Shown piece after piece: positions 43,325 through 50,172 of a stretch of 64,000 nucleotides of DNA (the stretch's first letter is position 1; each line of letters opens with the position of its first letter). Source of the stretch: Labrenzia sp. CE80 (lineage in GTDB: Bacteria > Pseudomonadota > Alphaproteobacteria > Rhizobiales > Stappiaceae); assembly GCF_009650605.1 (NCBI RefSeq), contig NZ_WAJT01000001.1:2232001-2296000 (forward strand), given 5' to 3'. The position numbers and the translations under genes were made by a program. Under the pieces are notes generated by a model, which saw nothing but the letters and a program-made list of their open reading frames with translations, was not told the origin of the DNA and searched no databases.

Positions 43325-44733
43325 TCAGAAGGATCGCCGATCGACTGAGGGCGACGAGCCTCGGAACTCAGCTTGTGGGTCTCTTGCTGCTCGCGGTTAT
43401 CGCCGCACAGGTCATCAGCACCTGGCTCTTTCATGACGAGCGCAGGCTCGCGCTCCTCGAGGTCGCGCGCGACAATATCCTGATGCGCTCGATTTCGATG
43501 GTCCAGCTTCTGGAAAGCACACCGGCCACCTATCATACAAGCATCCTGAAAGCTTCGAGCAGCCGGTTCACCGCTTTCTGGACAAGTGAAGATCCAGTCG
43601 TCAAGGAAGATGCCGACACCCAGACCGAACGGCGTCTCGAGACGTATCTTGGCAGCCGGCTGACGCCGGACCGCGAGGTGCACCTGGAACTGCTTGCGAT
43701 TGGCCACGGCAAACAGCCAAACCGCCAGAACGCCGACCCGGCACAAGTCAAACGCGATTTTCCTGCACGTCTGAAGCGGCTGGCGAAACGGCAGGTCGAT
43801 CTTGTTCTATCGATTCAACTCGCTGACCATGGCTGGCTGAATGTGGCGACCGACTATAAGCCGCCGCGCCGGACTTTGTATCCACTTCTCGTGCAGATGG
43901 TCCTGACAATCGGTGCGATTTTTATCATCGTTTTCCTGGCAGTGCGCCGTGTAGCAAAGCCTTTGCGGCACCTGGCTGGCGCTGCTGAAAAGCTCGGTCG
44001 CGGTGAGGATCTTCCGGCACTGACCGTGGAAGGTCCCAGCGAAGTCAGGGCGGTGACCCGGGCGTTCAACGAGATGCAGGACAGGCTCACTCGCTTCGTG
44101 TCGGATCGTACCAGGATGCTGGCGGCGATCAGTCATGATCTCCGGACCCCGATCACGTCGCTCCGCCTGCGTGCCGAGTTCATCGATGACGAGGAAAATC
44201 GCGAGAAGATCATCGAAACGCTCGATGAGATGAGCCAGATGACGGAAGCGACGCTCGAGTTTGCTCGTGACGAAGCAAACAAGGAAGACGCCGTCCGCAC
44301 AGATCTCACCAGCCTTTTGGAGAGCATTGCCGCTGACCAACAGGATCTCGGCCACTCGGTCTCGGTTTCGGACGGCGACAAGATCATCTTGTCCTGCCGC
44401 CCGCTTTCCCTCAAGAGAGCGCTCCGAAACCTGATCGAAAACGGCATCCGCTATGGCGAAAGGGTCGAGGCCACCATCGCACGAGATGACAGTGAAGCGG
44501 TCATCCGGTTCCGGGACTTCGGTCCGGGCATTCCGGGCTCGCGGCTGACAGATGTGTTCGAGCCCTTCGTTCGCCTCGAGGAATCACGCAGCGAAGAAAC
44601 GGGCGGTATCGGCCTGGGCTTGTCCATAACGCGCTCCATCATTCATGGGCACGGCGGAGAAATCACGCTTCGGAACCACCCGGACGGCGGACTTGAAGCA
44701 ACGGTTCGCCTTCCCGTCGAACGATCCTCCTGA
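43321..44733 (+). CDS. Sensor histidine kinase, EnvZ-like
   Basis: A 470-residue inner-membrane kinase. Helices at about 14-36 and 188-208 enclose a periplasmic domain of about 150 residues. HAMP follows (about 209-262), then the phospho-acceptor His272 in AAISHDLRTPITSL and the ATPase domain with the N-box NLIENGIRYG, DFGPGIP and GGIGLGLSI. It pairs with the OmpR-type regulator encoded immediately before it. Calcium or envelope stress is a possible signal, judging by the EF-hand neighbour only. Confidence 0.94.
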   Translation: MIRRIADRLRATSLGTQLVGLLLLAVIAAQVISTWLFHDERRLALLEVARDNILMRSISMVQLLESTPATYHTSILKASSSRFTAFWTSEDPVVKEDADTQTERRLETYLGSRLTPDREVHLELLAIGHGKQPNRQNADPAQVKRDFPARLKRLAKRQVDLVLSIQLADHGWLNVATDYKPPRRTLYPLLVQMVLTIGAIFIIVFLAVRRVAKPLRHLAGAAEKLGRGEDLPALTVEGPSEVRAVTRAFNEMQDRLTRFVSDRTRMLAAISHDLRTPITSLRLRAEFIDDEENREKIIETLDEMSQMTEATLEFARDEANKEDAVRTDLTSLLESIAADQQDLGHSVSVSDGDKIILSCRPLSLKRALRNLIENGIRYGERVEATIARDDSEAVIRFRDFGPGIPGSRLTDVFEPFVRLEESRSEETGGIGLGLSITRSIIHGHGGEITLRNHPDGGLEATVRLPVERSS

Positions 44734-44746
44734 AGGCCACGAGGCC

Positions 44747-45088
44747 CTAAAGCACAGCGCAGCTGTCGCTTGGGGCCTCGTCCCGCTCGGTCATGCCGTA
44801 GTCCCGAATAACGCCAGTGACGCGCAGCCGATAGTCCTTGAACAGGACATTGCGGCCCGCGGTCTGCGCCTTGCGATGGGCCATGACATTACGCCACTCG
44901 TCGAGGGCCTTTTCATCGCGAAAGACCGAAAGCGACAGCAACTTTCCCGGTGTGGTCAGGCTTTCAAACCGCTCCACCGAAATGAAGCCGTCGATTTCCT
45001 CCAGAACCGGACGCAAGCTTGCAGCAATGTCCAGATAGCGCGCCTTGTGCTCTTCATGAGGGTGGACTTCGAAAATCACGGCAATCAT
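44747..45088 (-). CDS. Antibiotic biosynthesis monooxygenase (ABM) family protein
   Basis: A 113-residue ferredoxin-like-fold protein that begins MIAVIFEVHPHEEHKARYLD and has a central SVFRDEKALDEWRNVMAHRK, the ABM pattern. Members include quinone-forming oxygenases, but many have no known reaction. It overlaps the upstream NIPSNAP gene by four bases (ATGA), so both are translated together and may act as partners. The last 15 residues include a Cys near the end. Confidence 0.85.
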   Translation of the reverse strand: MIAVIFEVHPHEEHKARYLDIAASLRPVLEEIDGFISVERFESLTTPGKLLSLSVFRDEKALDEWRNVMAHRKAQTAGRNVLFKDYRLRVTGVIRDYGMTERDEAPSDSCAVL

Positions 45089-45429
45089 TGCTGGCCTTCT
45101 TCCTGTGCCAATTGGCTCGGTTGCAGAGTGGACGCGAGCTTGAGGAATGTCCGGTCCTCCCTCAAGAGGAATTTCTCCTGCTGCGCAAATTCGTAGTTCT
45201 CCCGGCCAAGCGGATCCTCCGACAAGCGCTTGCGATAGGCCTCATAGGCGGCAAGGCTCTCGATGTTGTAAACGCCGTAGGCCAGAGTGCTGGAGCCCTC
45301 ATGCGGCGCATAATAGCCGATGAGTTCGGCCCCGCAGCGGGGAATGGCGACGCCCCAATTGCGGGCATAGGTCTCGAAAGCCTCCCGTTTTGTCGGATCG
45401 ATGTGGTAGCGAATGAAGCAGGTGATCAT
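45085..45429 (-). CDS. NIPSNAP family protein
   Basis: A 114-residue protein starting MITCFIRYHIDPTKREAFET, typical of NIPSNAP domains, a dimeric alpha/beta-barrel fold. AAGGAG is six bases before the ATG at 45429; the frame extends a little upstream without support. It is first of a two-gene unit with the ABM protein and divergent from an ArsR regulator, which likely controls both. The function is not known. Confidence 0.88.
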   Translation of the reverse strand: MITCFIRYHIDPTKREAFETYARNWGVAIPRCGAELIGYYAPHEGSSTLAYGVYNIESLAAYEAYRKRLSEDPLGRENYEFAQQEKFLLREDRTFLKLASTLQPSQLAQEEGQQ

Positions 45430-45470
45430 GGCATTCTCCTTTGCGCTCAAGATGCCATCTCATTGCCATG

Positions 45471-45504
45471 TTGAAGGCGCGCTATGCTTCGACTAGGATC
45501 GAAG
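45471..45504 (+). promoter_or_regulatory. Promoter and dyad operator of the ArsR gene; probable leaderless transcript
   Basis: A -35 TTGAAG at 45471-45476, a 17-base spacer and a -10 TAGGAT at 45494-45499 place the transcription start at or next to the ATG at 45506. The dyad CTTCGA-N6-TCGAAG at 45487-45504 covers the -10 box and the start point. No Shine-Dalgarno sequence is present. Confidence 0.55.
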
Positions 45505-45505
45505 T

Positions 45506-46198
45506 ATGAGAGACGGACCCGACATTGCCCTCATCGGCTCACTCATAGGCGACCCTGCCCGCGCGAACATGTTGACCGCTCTCATGAGCGGCAAGGCGCT
45601 GACAGCAAGCGAGCTAGCCGCAGAAGCAGGCATCACGGCACAAACGGCTAGCTCTCACCTGGGCAAACTGGCCAGTGCCGGGCTGATCGACCAGCGTAAA
45701 CAGGGGCGTCATCGCTACTATGTGCTGTCCGATGACGACGTTGGCCAGGCGCTTGAAAGCCTCATGGGGCTCGCGGCCAAGAAGGGACACCTGCGGGTTC
45801 GTACCGGCCCCAACGACCCTGCGCTTCGAAAAGCGCGGGTCTGCTACGATCACCTGGCGGGGGATTTGGGTGTGCGCATCTATGACTGCCTTCTTTCACA
45901 GAGCTACGTTACGCCTGCGGACGACGGCAGCATACGCCTGACGGAGAGCGGCAATGCCTTCCTGCAGTCGTTCGGTATCAATCCGGCTCACTCCTCGCGA
46001 TCCCGCCGTCCCCAATGCCGCGCCTGCCTTGACTGGAGCGAACGGCGGTATCATCTGGCGGGCTCTACCGGCCATGCCATCTATTTGAGGCTGCTTGAGC
46101 TTGGCTGGGCACAGCGCCTGGAAGCATCGCGGGTGGTTCAGTTTTCCAGCTCCGGCGAAAAGAACCTTTTGGCTCAGTTTCCGATCTTGAACGGCTGA
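45506..46198 (+). CDS. ArsR-family (winged helix) transcriptional regulator
   Basis: A 230-residue regulator. The first 95 residues form an ArsR winged helix (IGDPARANMLTALMSGKALT, then ITAQTASSHLGKLASAGLID). A C-terminal extension of about 135 residues contains Cys and His (CRACLDWSERRYHLAG) and has no obvious match to the classical metal-binding sites; similar long ArsR proteins occur widely. It is divergent from the NIPSNAP/ABM pair. A dyad lies over its promoter and the mRNA may lack a leader. Confidence 0.88.
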   Translation: MRDGPDIALIGSLIGDPARANMLTALMSGKALTASELAAEAGITAQTASSHLGKLASAGLIDQRKQGRHRYYVLSDDDVGQALESLMGLAAKKGHLRVRTGPNDPALRKARVCYDHLAGDLGVRIYDCLLSQSYVTPADDGSIRLTESGNAFLQSFGINPAHSSRSRRPQCRACLDWSERRYHLAGSTGHAIYLRLLELGWAQRLEASRVVQFSSSGEKNLLAQFPILNG

Positions 46199-46210
46199 CA
46201 TCTGCAGAAC

Positions 46211-46237
46211 ACAAAAAACCCGGCACAAGGCCGGGTT
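46211..46237 (-). terminator. Terminator between the ArsR and 42-codon genes
   Basis: AACCCGGC at 46217-46224 pairs with GCCGGGTT at 46230-46237, loop of five. On the minus strand it is followed by TTTTTT, so it ends the 42-codon gene; on the plus strand it may also help end the ArsR transcript. Confidence 0.8.
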
Positions 46238-46301
46238 CTTGAGTTTGAACGAATGCGTCCGATGGGACCCAAGCATTCGGGTGCTCTATCCTGACTTGAT
46301 G

Positions 46302-46430
46302 TCAGCTGTTCTTGGTTTTGTTCACTTCTGAAAGGAAGCGATAGAGCTTTTGGGGAAGCCACGGCAGGCGATCACGGTTGTAATCCTGACGATGGTTCAC
46401 CAGTAGTGTTCGGGCGGTATGCACATTCAT
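46302..46430 (-). CDS. Small 42-residue protein of unknown function
   Basis: A 42-codon gene. Its ATG at 46430 has an ideal AAGGAG seven bases upstream. The peptide starts MNVHTARTLLVNHRQDYNRD and continues with RLPWLPQKLYRFLSEVNKTK, so it is basic and probably helical. A terminator with six T follows 65 bases past the stop, and a promoter with tandem repeats lies just upstream. All parts of a gene are present although it is short. No domain is recognised. It is unrelated by eye to the common DUF1127 small proteins. Confidence 0.6.
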   Translation of the reverse strand: MNVHTARTLLVNHRQDYNRDRLPWLPQKLYRFLSEVNKTKNS

Positions 46431-46481
46431 TTTCGGTCTCCTTCGACTTCTTTTTCTCGTTTTGCTCGACCTTACCCCTGC

Positions 46482-46527
46482 ATAATATGCGCACTTTGTG
46501 CACTTTTACAAGGCGTACTTTGTGCAC
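46482..46527 (-). promoter_or_regulatory. Promoter of the 42-codon gene with two operator-like repeats
   Basis: On the minus strand TTGTAA (complement at 46506-46511) and TATTAT (complement at 46482-46487) are separated by 18 bases. Two 15-base direct repeats, GCGCACTTTGTGCAC at 46489-46503 and GCGTACTTTGTGCAC at 46513-46527, lie 24 bp apart; one fills the spacer and the other lies upstream of the -35 box. Each is itself nearly symmetric. Confidence 0.6.
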
Positions 46528-46583
46528 CTCACAGTTATTTTTCTGTTTGTTTGCCTGAAAAGCTGACTTCAGGTGCAGCTACG

Positions 46584-46616
46584 AAAACAGCCTTCACACT
46601 CGATGCGTGAAGGCTG
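46584..46616 (-). terminator. Terminator of malate synthase
   Basis: CAGCCTTCAC at 46588-46597 pairs with GTGAAGGCTG at 46607-46616 across a nine-base loop. On the minus strand it is followed by TTTTC. It lies about 40 bases past the malate synthase stop. Confidence 0.85.
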
Positions 46617-46656
46617 CAAAAGTTTCAGAAAATCTGCTCAGACCGGAAAGATTCGA

Positions 46657-48819
46657 TCAGGCTGCCGTCTTCGCCTTGAACTCGATCCGCCGGCGATGCA
46701 GCACTGGCTCGGTGTAACCGTTGGGCTGTTCGGTGCCATTGAAGACAAGGTCGCAAGCAGCCTGGAAACCGATGGAACCATCAAAGTCCTCTGACATCGC
46801 CTTGTAGAGCGGGTCACCAGCGTTCTGCTCATCGACGAGCTTCGCCATGCGCTTCATGGTTTCCATGACCTGATCCTCGGAGCACACGCCGTGGCGAAGC
46901 CAGTTGGCGATATGCTGAGAGGAAATGCGCAAGGTCGCGCGGTCTTCCATCAGGCCGACGTTGTTGATGTCGGGAACCTTGGAACAGCCAACGCCCTGCT
47001 CGACCCAACGCACCACATAGCCGAGAATGCCTTGCGCGTTGTTGTCGAGTTCGGCCTGAATGTCTTCTGGAGACCAGTTCGGACGGGTCGCGACAGGCAC
47101 AGACAGGATGTCCTCTAGCTTGGCAGCCTCGCGGGATTTCAGCTCGGCCTGACGCTCGGCGACATTGACCTTGTAATAGTGCATGGCATGAAGCGTCGCG
47201 GCAGTTGGTGACGGGACCCAGGCCGTGTTTGCGCCCGACATCGGATGGCCAATCTTCTGCTCCAGCATGGCTTCCATCAGATCCGGCATGGCCCACATGC
47301 CCTTGCCAATCTGGGCATGGCCCGGCAAACCGCAGGCAAGACCGACATCGACATTATTGTTCTCGTAGGCGCTGATCCAAGTGGCCGCCTTCATGTCGCC
47401 CTTTCGGATCATCGGGCCAGCTTCCATGGAGGTGTGCATTTCATCGCCAGTGCGATCCAGGAAACCGGTGTTGATGAAGAACACACGATCCTTGGCAGCG
47501 CGGATGCACTCCTTGAGGTTGACCGTCGTGCGGCGCTCCTCATCCATGATGCCCATCTTGAGGGTGTTGCGGGCCATGCCCAGCGCATCCTCAATCCGGT
47601 CGAACAGTTCGACAGCAAAGGCGACTTCTTCCGGACCGTGCATTTTCGGCTTGACGATATAGACCGAGCCGGCGCGGGAGTTCGTGTGGCCGCCATTCGG
47701 GCCGATGTCATGGAGGCCGATCAGAGAGGTGATCATTCCATCGAGAATGCCTTCCGGCACCTCATTGCCGTCCTTGTCCAGCACCGCGTCGATGGTCATC
47801 AGGTGACCAACATTGCGCACCAACAGCAGCGAGCGGCCATGCAAGGTCACTTCATCGCCGTCCGGGGCCGTGTAGACGCGATCACCGTTCATGCGGCGAG
47901 TGATGCTCTTTCCACCCTTCTCGAAGGTCTCTTCCAGATCCCCTTTCAGCAGGCCAAGCCAATTGCTGTAGACAACAACCTTGTCCTCAGCATCGACGGC
48001 CGCGACAGAATCCTCGCAGTCCATGATGGTGGACATGGCAGATTCCAGAATAACGTCGGCAATTTGAGCCTTGTCTGTCTTGCCAATCGGGTGATCCGCC
48101 TTGATGACGATTTCAAGATGCAAGCCATTCTTGGACAGAAGCACCTTGGACGGCGCGTTTGCCCCCCCGACATAGCCCACAAATTGGGCCGCATCCTTCA
48201 GAGCGACGGCTCCCGAAGCCGTCGCGAGCTTCAGAGCAGCTCCCTCGACCGCCAGACCCGTGATATCGGACCAAGAACCGCTTGCCAGCGGAGCGCTCTC
48301 ATCCAGAACCTTGCGTGCATAGGCGATGACTTCCGCGCCACGGGCCGCATCGAAGCCACCGGCCTGGGGCTTGGAGCCCATGGCATCTGTGCCGTAAAGC
48401 GCGTCATAAAGCGAGCCCCATCGGGCGTTAGCTGCATTGAGCGCATAGCGGGCATTCATGACCGGAACGACGAGCTGGGCGCCCGCAACAGAGGAAATTT
48501 CGGGATCGACGTTGTCGGTCGCGACAGAGAACGCCTCACCCTCTGGTACCAGGTAGCCAATTTCAGTCAGGAAAGCCTTATAGGCAGCCATGTCCGGCAC
48601 GCCCGGATTGGCCTTGTGCCAGGCATCGATTTGGCCCTGAAGGTCATCGCGCCTGGCAACCAATGCGAGGTTCTTGGGCGCAAGATCATGCACGATTGCC
48701 GAAAGAGCTGACCAGAACGAGCCTTGGTCGACTCCTGTTCCCGGCAACGCCTTGTCATTGACGAAATCGTATAGCTCCCGTGCGACCTGAAGGCCGTCTG
48801 CGTCAATGCGCGCCGTCAT
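46657..48819 (-). CDS. glcB: Malate synthase G
   Basis: A 720-residue monomeric enzyme that condenses glyoxylate and acetyl-CoA to malate. Typical strings are STIMDCEDSVAAVDAEDK, LLVRNVGHLMT, KPKMHGPEEVAFAVELF, and the Glu/Asp metal ligands in that region; the catalytic Asp near the C-terminus lies in VGLMEDRATLRISSQH. Length fits isoform G. It is a single-gene unit with its own terminator. No isocitrate lyase gene is in the window, so glyoxylate may come from glycolate, purines or a distant aceA. Confidence 0.97.
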   Translation of the reverse strand: MTARIDADGLQVARELYDFVNDKALPGTGVDQGSFWSALSAIVHDLAPKNLALVARRDDLQGQIDAWHKANPGVPDMAAYKAFLTEIGYLVPEGEAFSVATDNVDPEISSVAGAQLVVPVMNARYALNAANARWGSLYDALYGTDAMGSKPQAGGFDAARGAEVIAYARKVLDESAPLASGSWSDITGLAVEGAALKLATASGAVALKDAAQFVGYVGGANAPSKVLLSKNGLHLEIVIKADHPIGKTDKAQIADVILESAMSTIMDCEDSVAAVDAEDKVVVYSNWLGLLKGDLEETFEKGGKSITRRMNGDRVYTAPDGDEVTLHGRSLLLVRNVGHLMTIDAVLDKDGNEVPEGILDGMITSLIGLHDIGPNGGHTNSRAGSVYIVKPKMHGPEEVAFAVELFDRIEDALGMARNTLKMGIMDEERRTTVNLKECIRAAKDRVFFINTGFLDRTGDEMHTSMEAGPMIRKGDMKAATWISAYENNNVDVGLACGLPGHAQIGKGMWAMPDLMEAMLEQKIGHPMSGANTAWVPSPTAATLHAMHYYKVNVAERQAELKSREAAKLEDILSVPVATRPNWSPEDIQAELDNNAQGILGYVVRWVEQGVGCSKVPDINNVGLMEDRATLRISSQHIANWLRHGVCSEDQVMETMKRMAKLVDEQNAGDPLYKAMSEDFDGSIGFQAACDLVFNGTEQPNGYTEPVLHRRRIEFKAKTAA

Positions 48820-49168
48820 ATCCCTGTCTCCTTGCTCGCTCAGTCTTTTCGATCATTCGATCTTGTTTTGGCTTTTTAGCCACTCAATCGTGAATTTGGT
48901 CTGCGAGACGGTCAGAACTCGCGCGCACGCGACCCCGTCCATCGACGCCCTCTTTTTCGCGGCAACGACCCGCTGCGTCAATCCAGCGCGGGCCGCAAGT
49001 ACCTTTTCTATTTTGGAAAAGATAATTTCTATTTTCTCCCGTCAACTTAGTTCGGAACCCTTATCAAATGCCCTTGCAACGGCCCGCTATTTCTGCGAAG
49101 CCGGTGAGGTGGCCGCTTATCCGCTGCCAACTGCTCCGACATTCACGCCCACCGTTTCTGGTAACCCA
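48820..49168. other. Divergent intergenic region between malate synthase and the DMT permease
   Basis: About 350 bases. No coding frame has a ribosome site; the frame that runs into the permease gene from 48806 has no signal or similarity in this part. An AT-rich stretch at 49000-49040 with TTTTC/GAAAA repeats probably holds a promoter. Confidence 0.45.
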
Positions 49169-50086
49169 ATGAGCTTCGCTGCCACGCTCTTTCGAGGCTA
49201 TATTTTCGGCAATGCCTCCCTGCTTCTTATCCTCACGACCTTGATGTGGGGCGGCAACACGGTGGCCGGGCGGCTGGCAGTCGACGAAGTCTCTCCCATG
49301 GCCGTCGTGGCTCTGCGCTGGATTATCGTCAGTGTCGTCATGGTCAGCGTGACCCTTCCAGGAATCAAAGCTGAATGGCCCCTGATAAAGGCTCATCTGG
49401 GTCGTCTGTCGCTAATGGCCCTTTTCGGTTTTACCGGCTTCAACTCGCTCTTCTATGTCGCGGCTCATCGCACGACTGCTGTTAATCTCGGGATCATTCA
49501 GGGCGCAATGCCTGTTCTTGTCCTGATTGGCGCCGTGCTTGCCTTCGGAGTCCGGGTTCGTCCCCTGCAAGTGGCCGGGATCCTGATCACGCTTGCCGGC
49601 GTGGCGATGGTCGCCGCACAAGGAGACCCGGACATTCTCCTGCATCTGTCGATCAATCCGGGCGACGGCATCATGTTGATCGCCTGCCTGTTCTATACTG
49701 GCTACACGCTTTCGCTTCGGAACCGCCCGCAGGTCTCTGGCCTGGTGTTCTTTGCAGTTCTGTCGGTCGTGGCAGCTCTCACGTCCCTTCCCGGGCTGTT
49801 CTACGAACATGCCATCGGCACCCTTCAATGGCCGACCTTTCAGGGCTGGTTCGTGGTCCTCTACATTGCCCTCTTCCCATCAAGCCTTGCCCAGATCTTT
49901 TTCATGCGCGGCGTAGAACTGATCGGGCCTGCACGCGCTGGGGTCTTTATCAATCTGGTGCCGATTTTCGCCGCGGGCCTCGGCATACTGATCCTGGGCG
50001 AGCCTTTTCATGCATATCACGCGATTGCCCTTGTCATGGTGTTGGGAGGCATCTGGCTCTCAGAGCGCAAAAGCGAGAAAAAGTAA
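49169..50086 (+). CDS. DMT family (EamA-type) transporter
   Basis: A 305-residue permease with ten predicted helices in two EamA halves. Typical strings are LTTLMWGGNTVAGRLA near the N-terminus, ALRWIIVSVVMV, and the second-half NLVPIFAAGLGILILGEPF. The ATG at 49169 is where the first helix begins; the ribosome site is weak (GGTAA). Such proteins usually export amino acids or other small metabolites; the substrate is unknown. It lies 86 bases before the antiporter gene on the same strand. Confidence 0.88.
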   Translation: MSFAATLFRGYIFGNASLLLILTTLMWGGNTVAGRLAVDEVSPMAVVALRWIIVSVVMVSVTLPGIKAEWPLIKAHLGRLSLMALFGFTGFNSLFYVAAHRTTAVNLGIIQGAMPVLVLIGAVLAFGVRVRPLQVAGILITLAGVAMVAAQGDPDILLHLSINPGDGIMLIACLFYTGYTLSLRNRPQVSGLVFFAVLSVVAALTSLPGLFYEHAIGTLQWPTFQGWFVVLYIALFPSSLAQIFFMRGVELIGPARAGVFINLVPIFAAGLGILILGEPFHAYHAIALVMVLGGIWLSERKSEKK

Positions 50087-50172
50087 CAAAATCCAAAGCA
50101 TGATCCCATTCGCCTCGCAATTGACCCAAGGTGGCCTTGGCATTACCGCAAGGGCTTGGCAAATTGGTGGAT

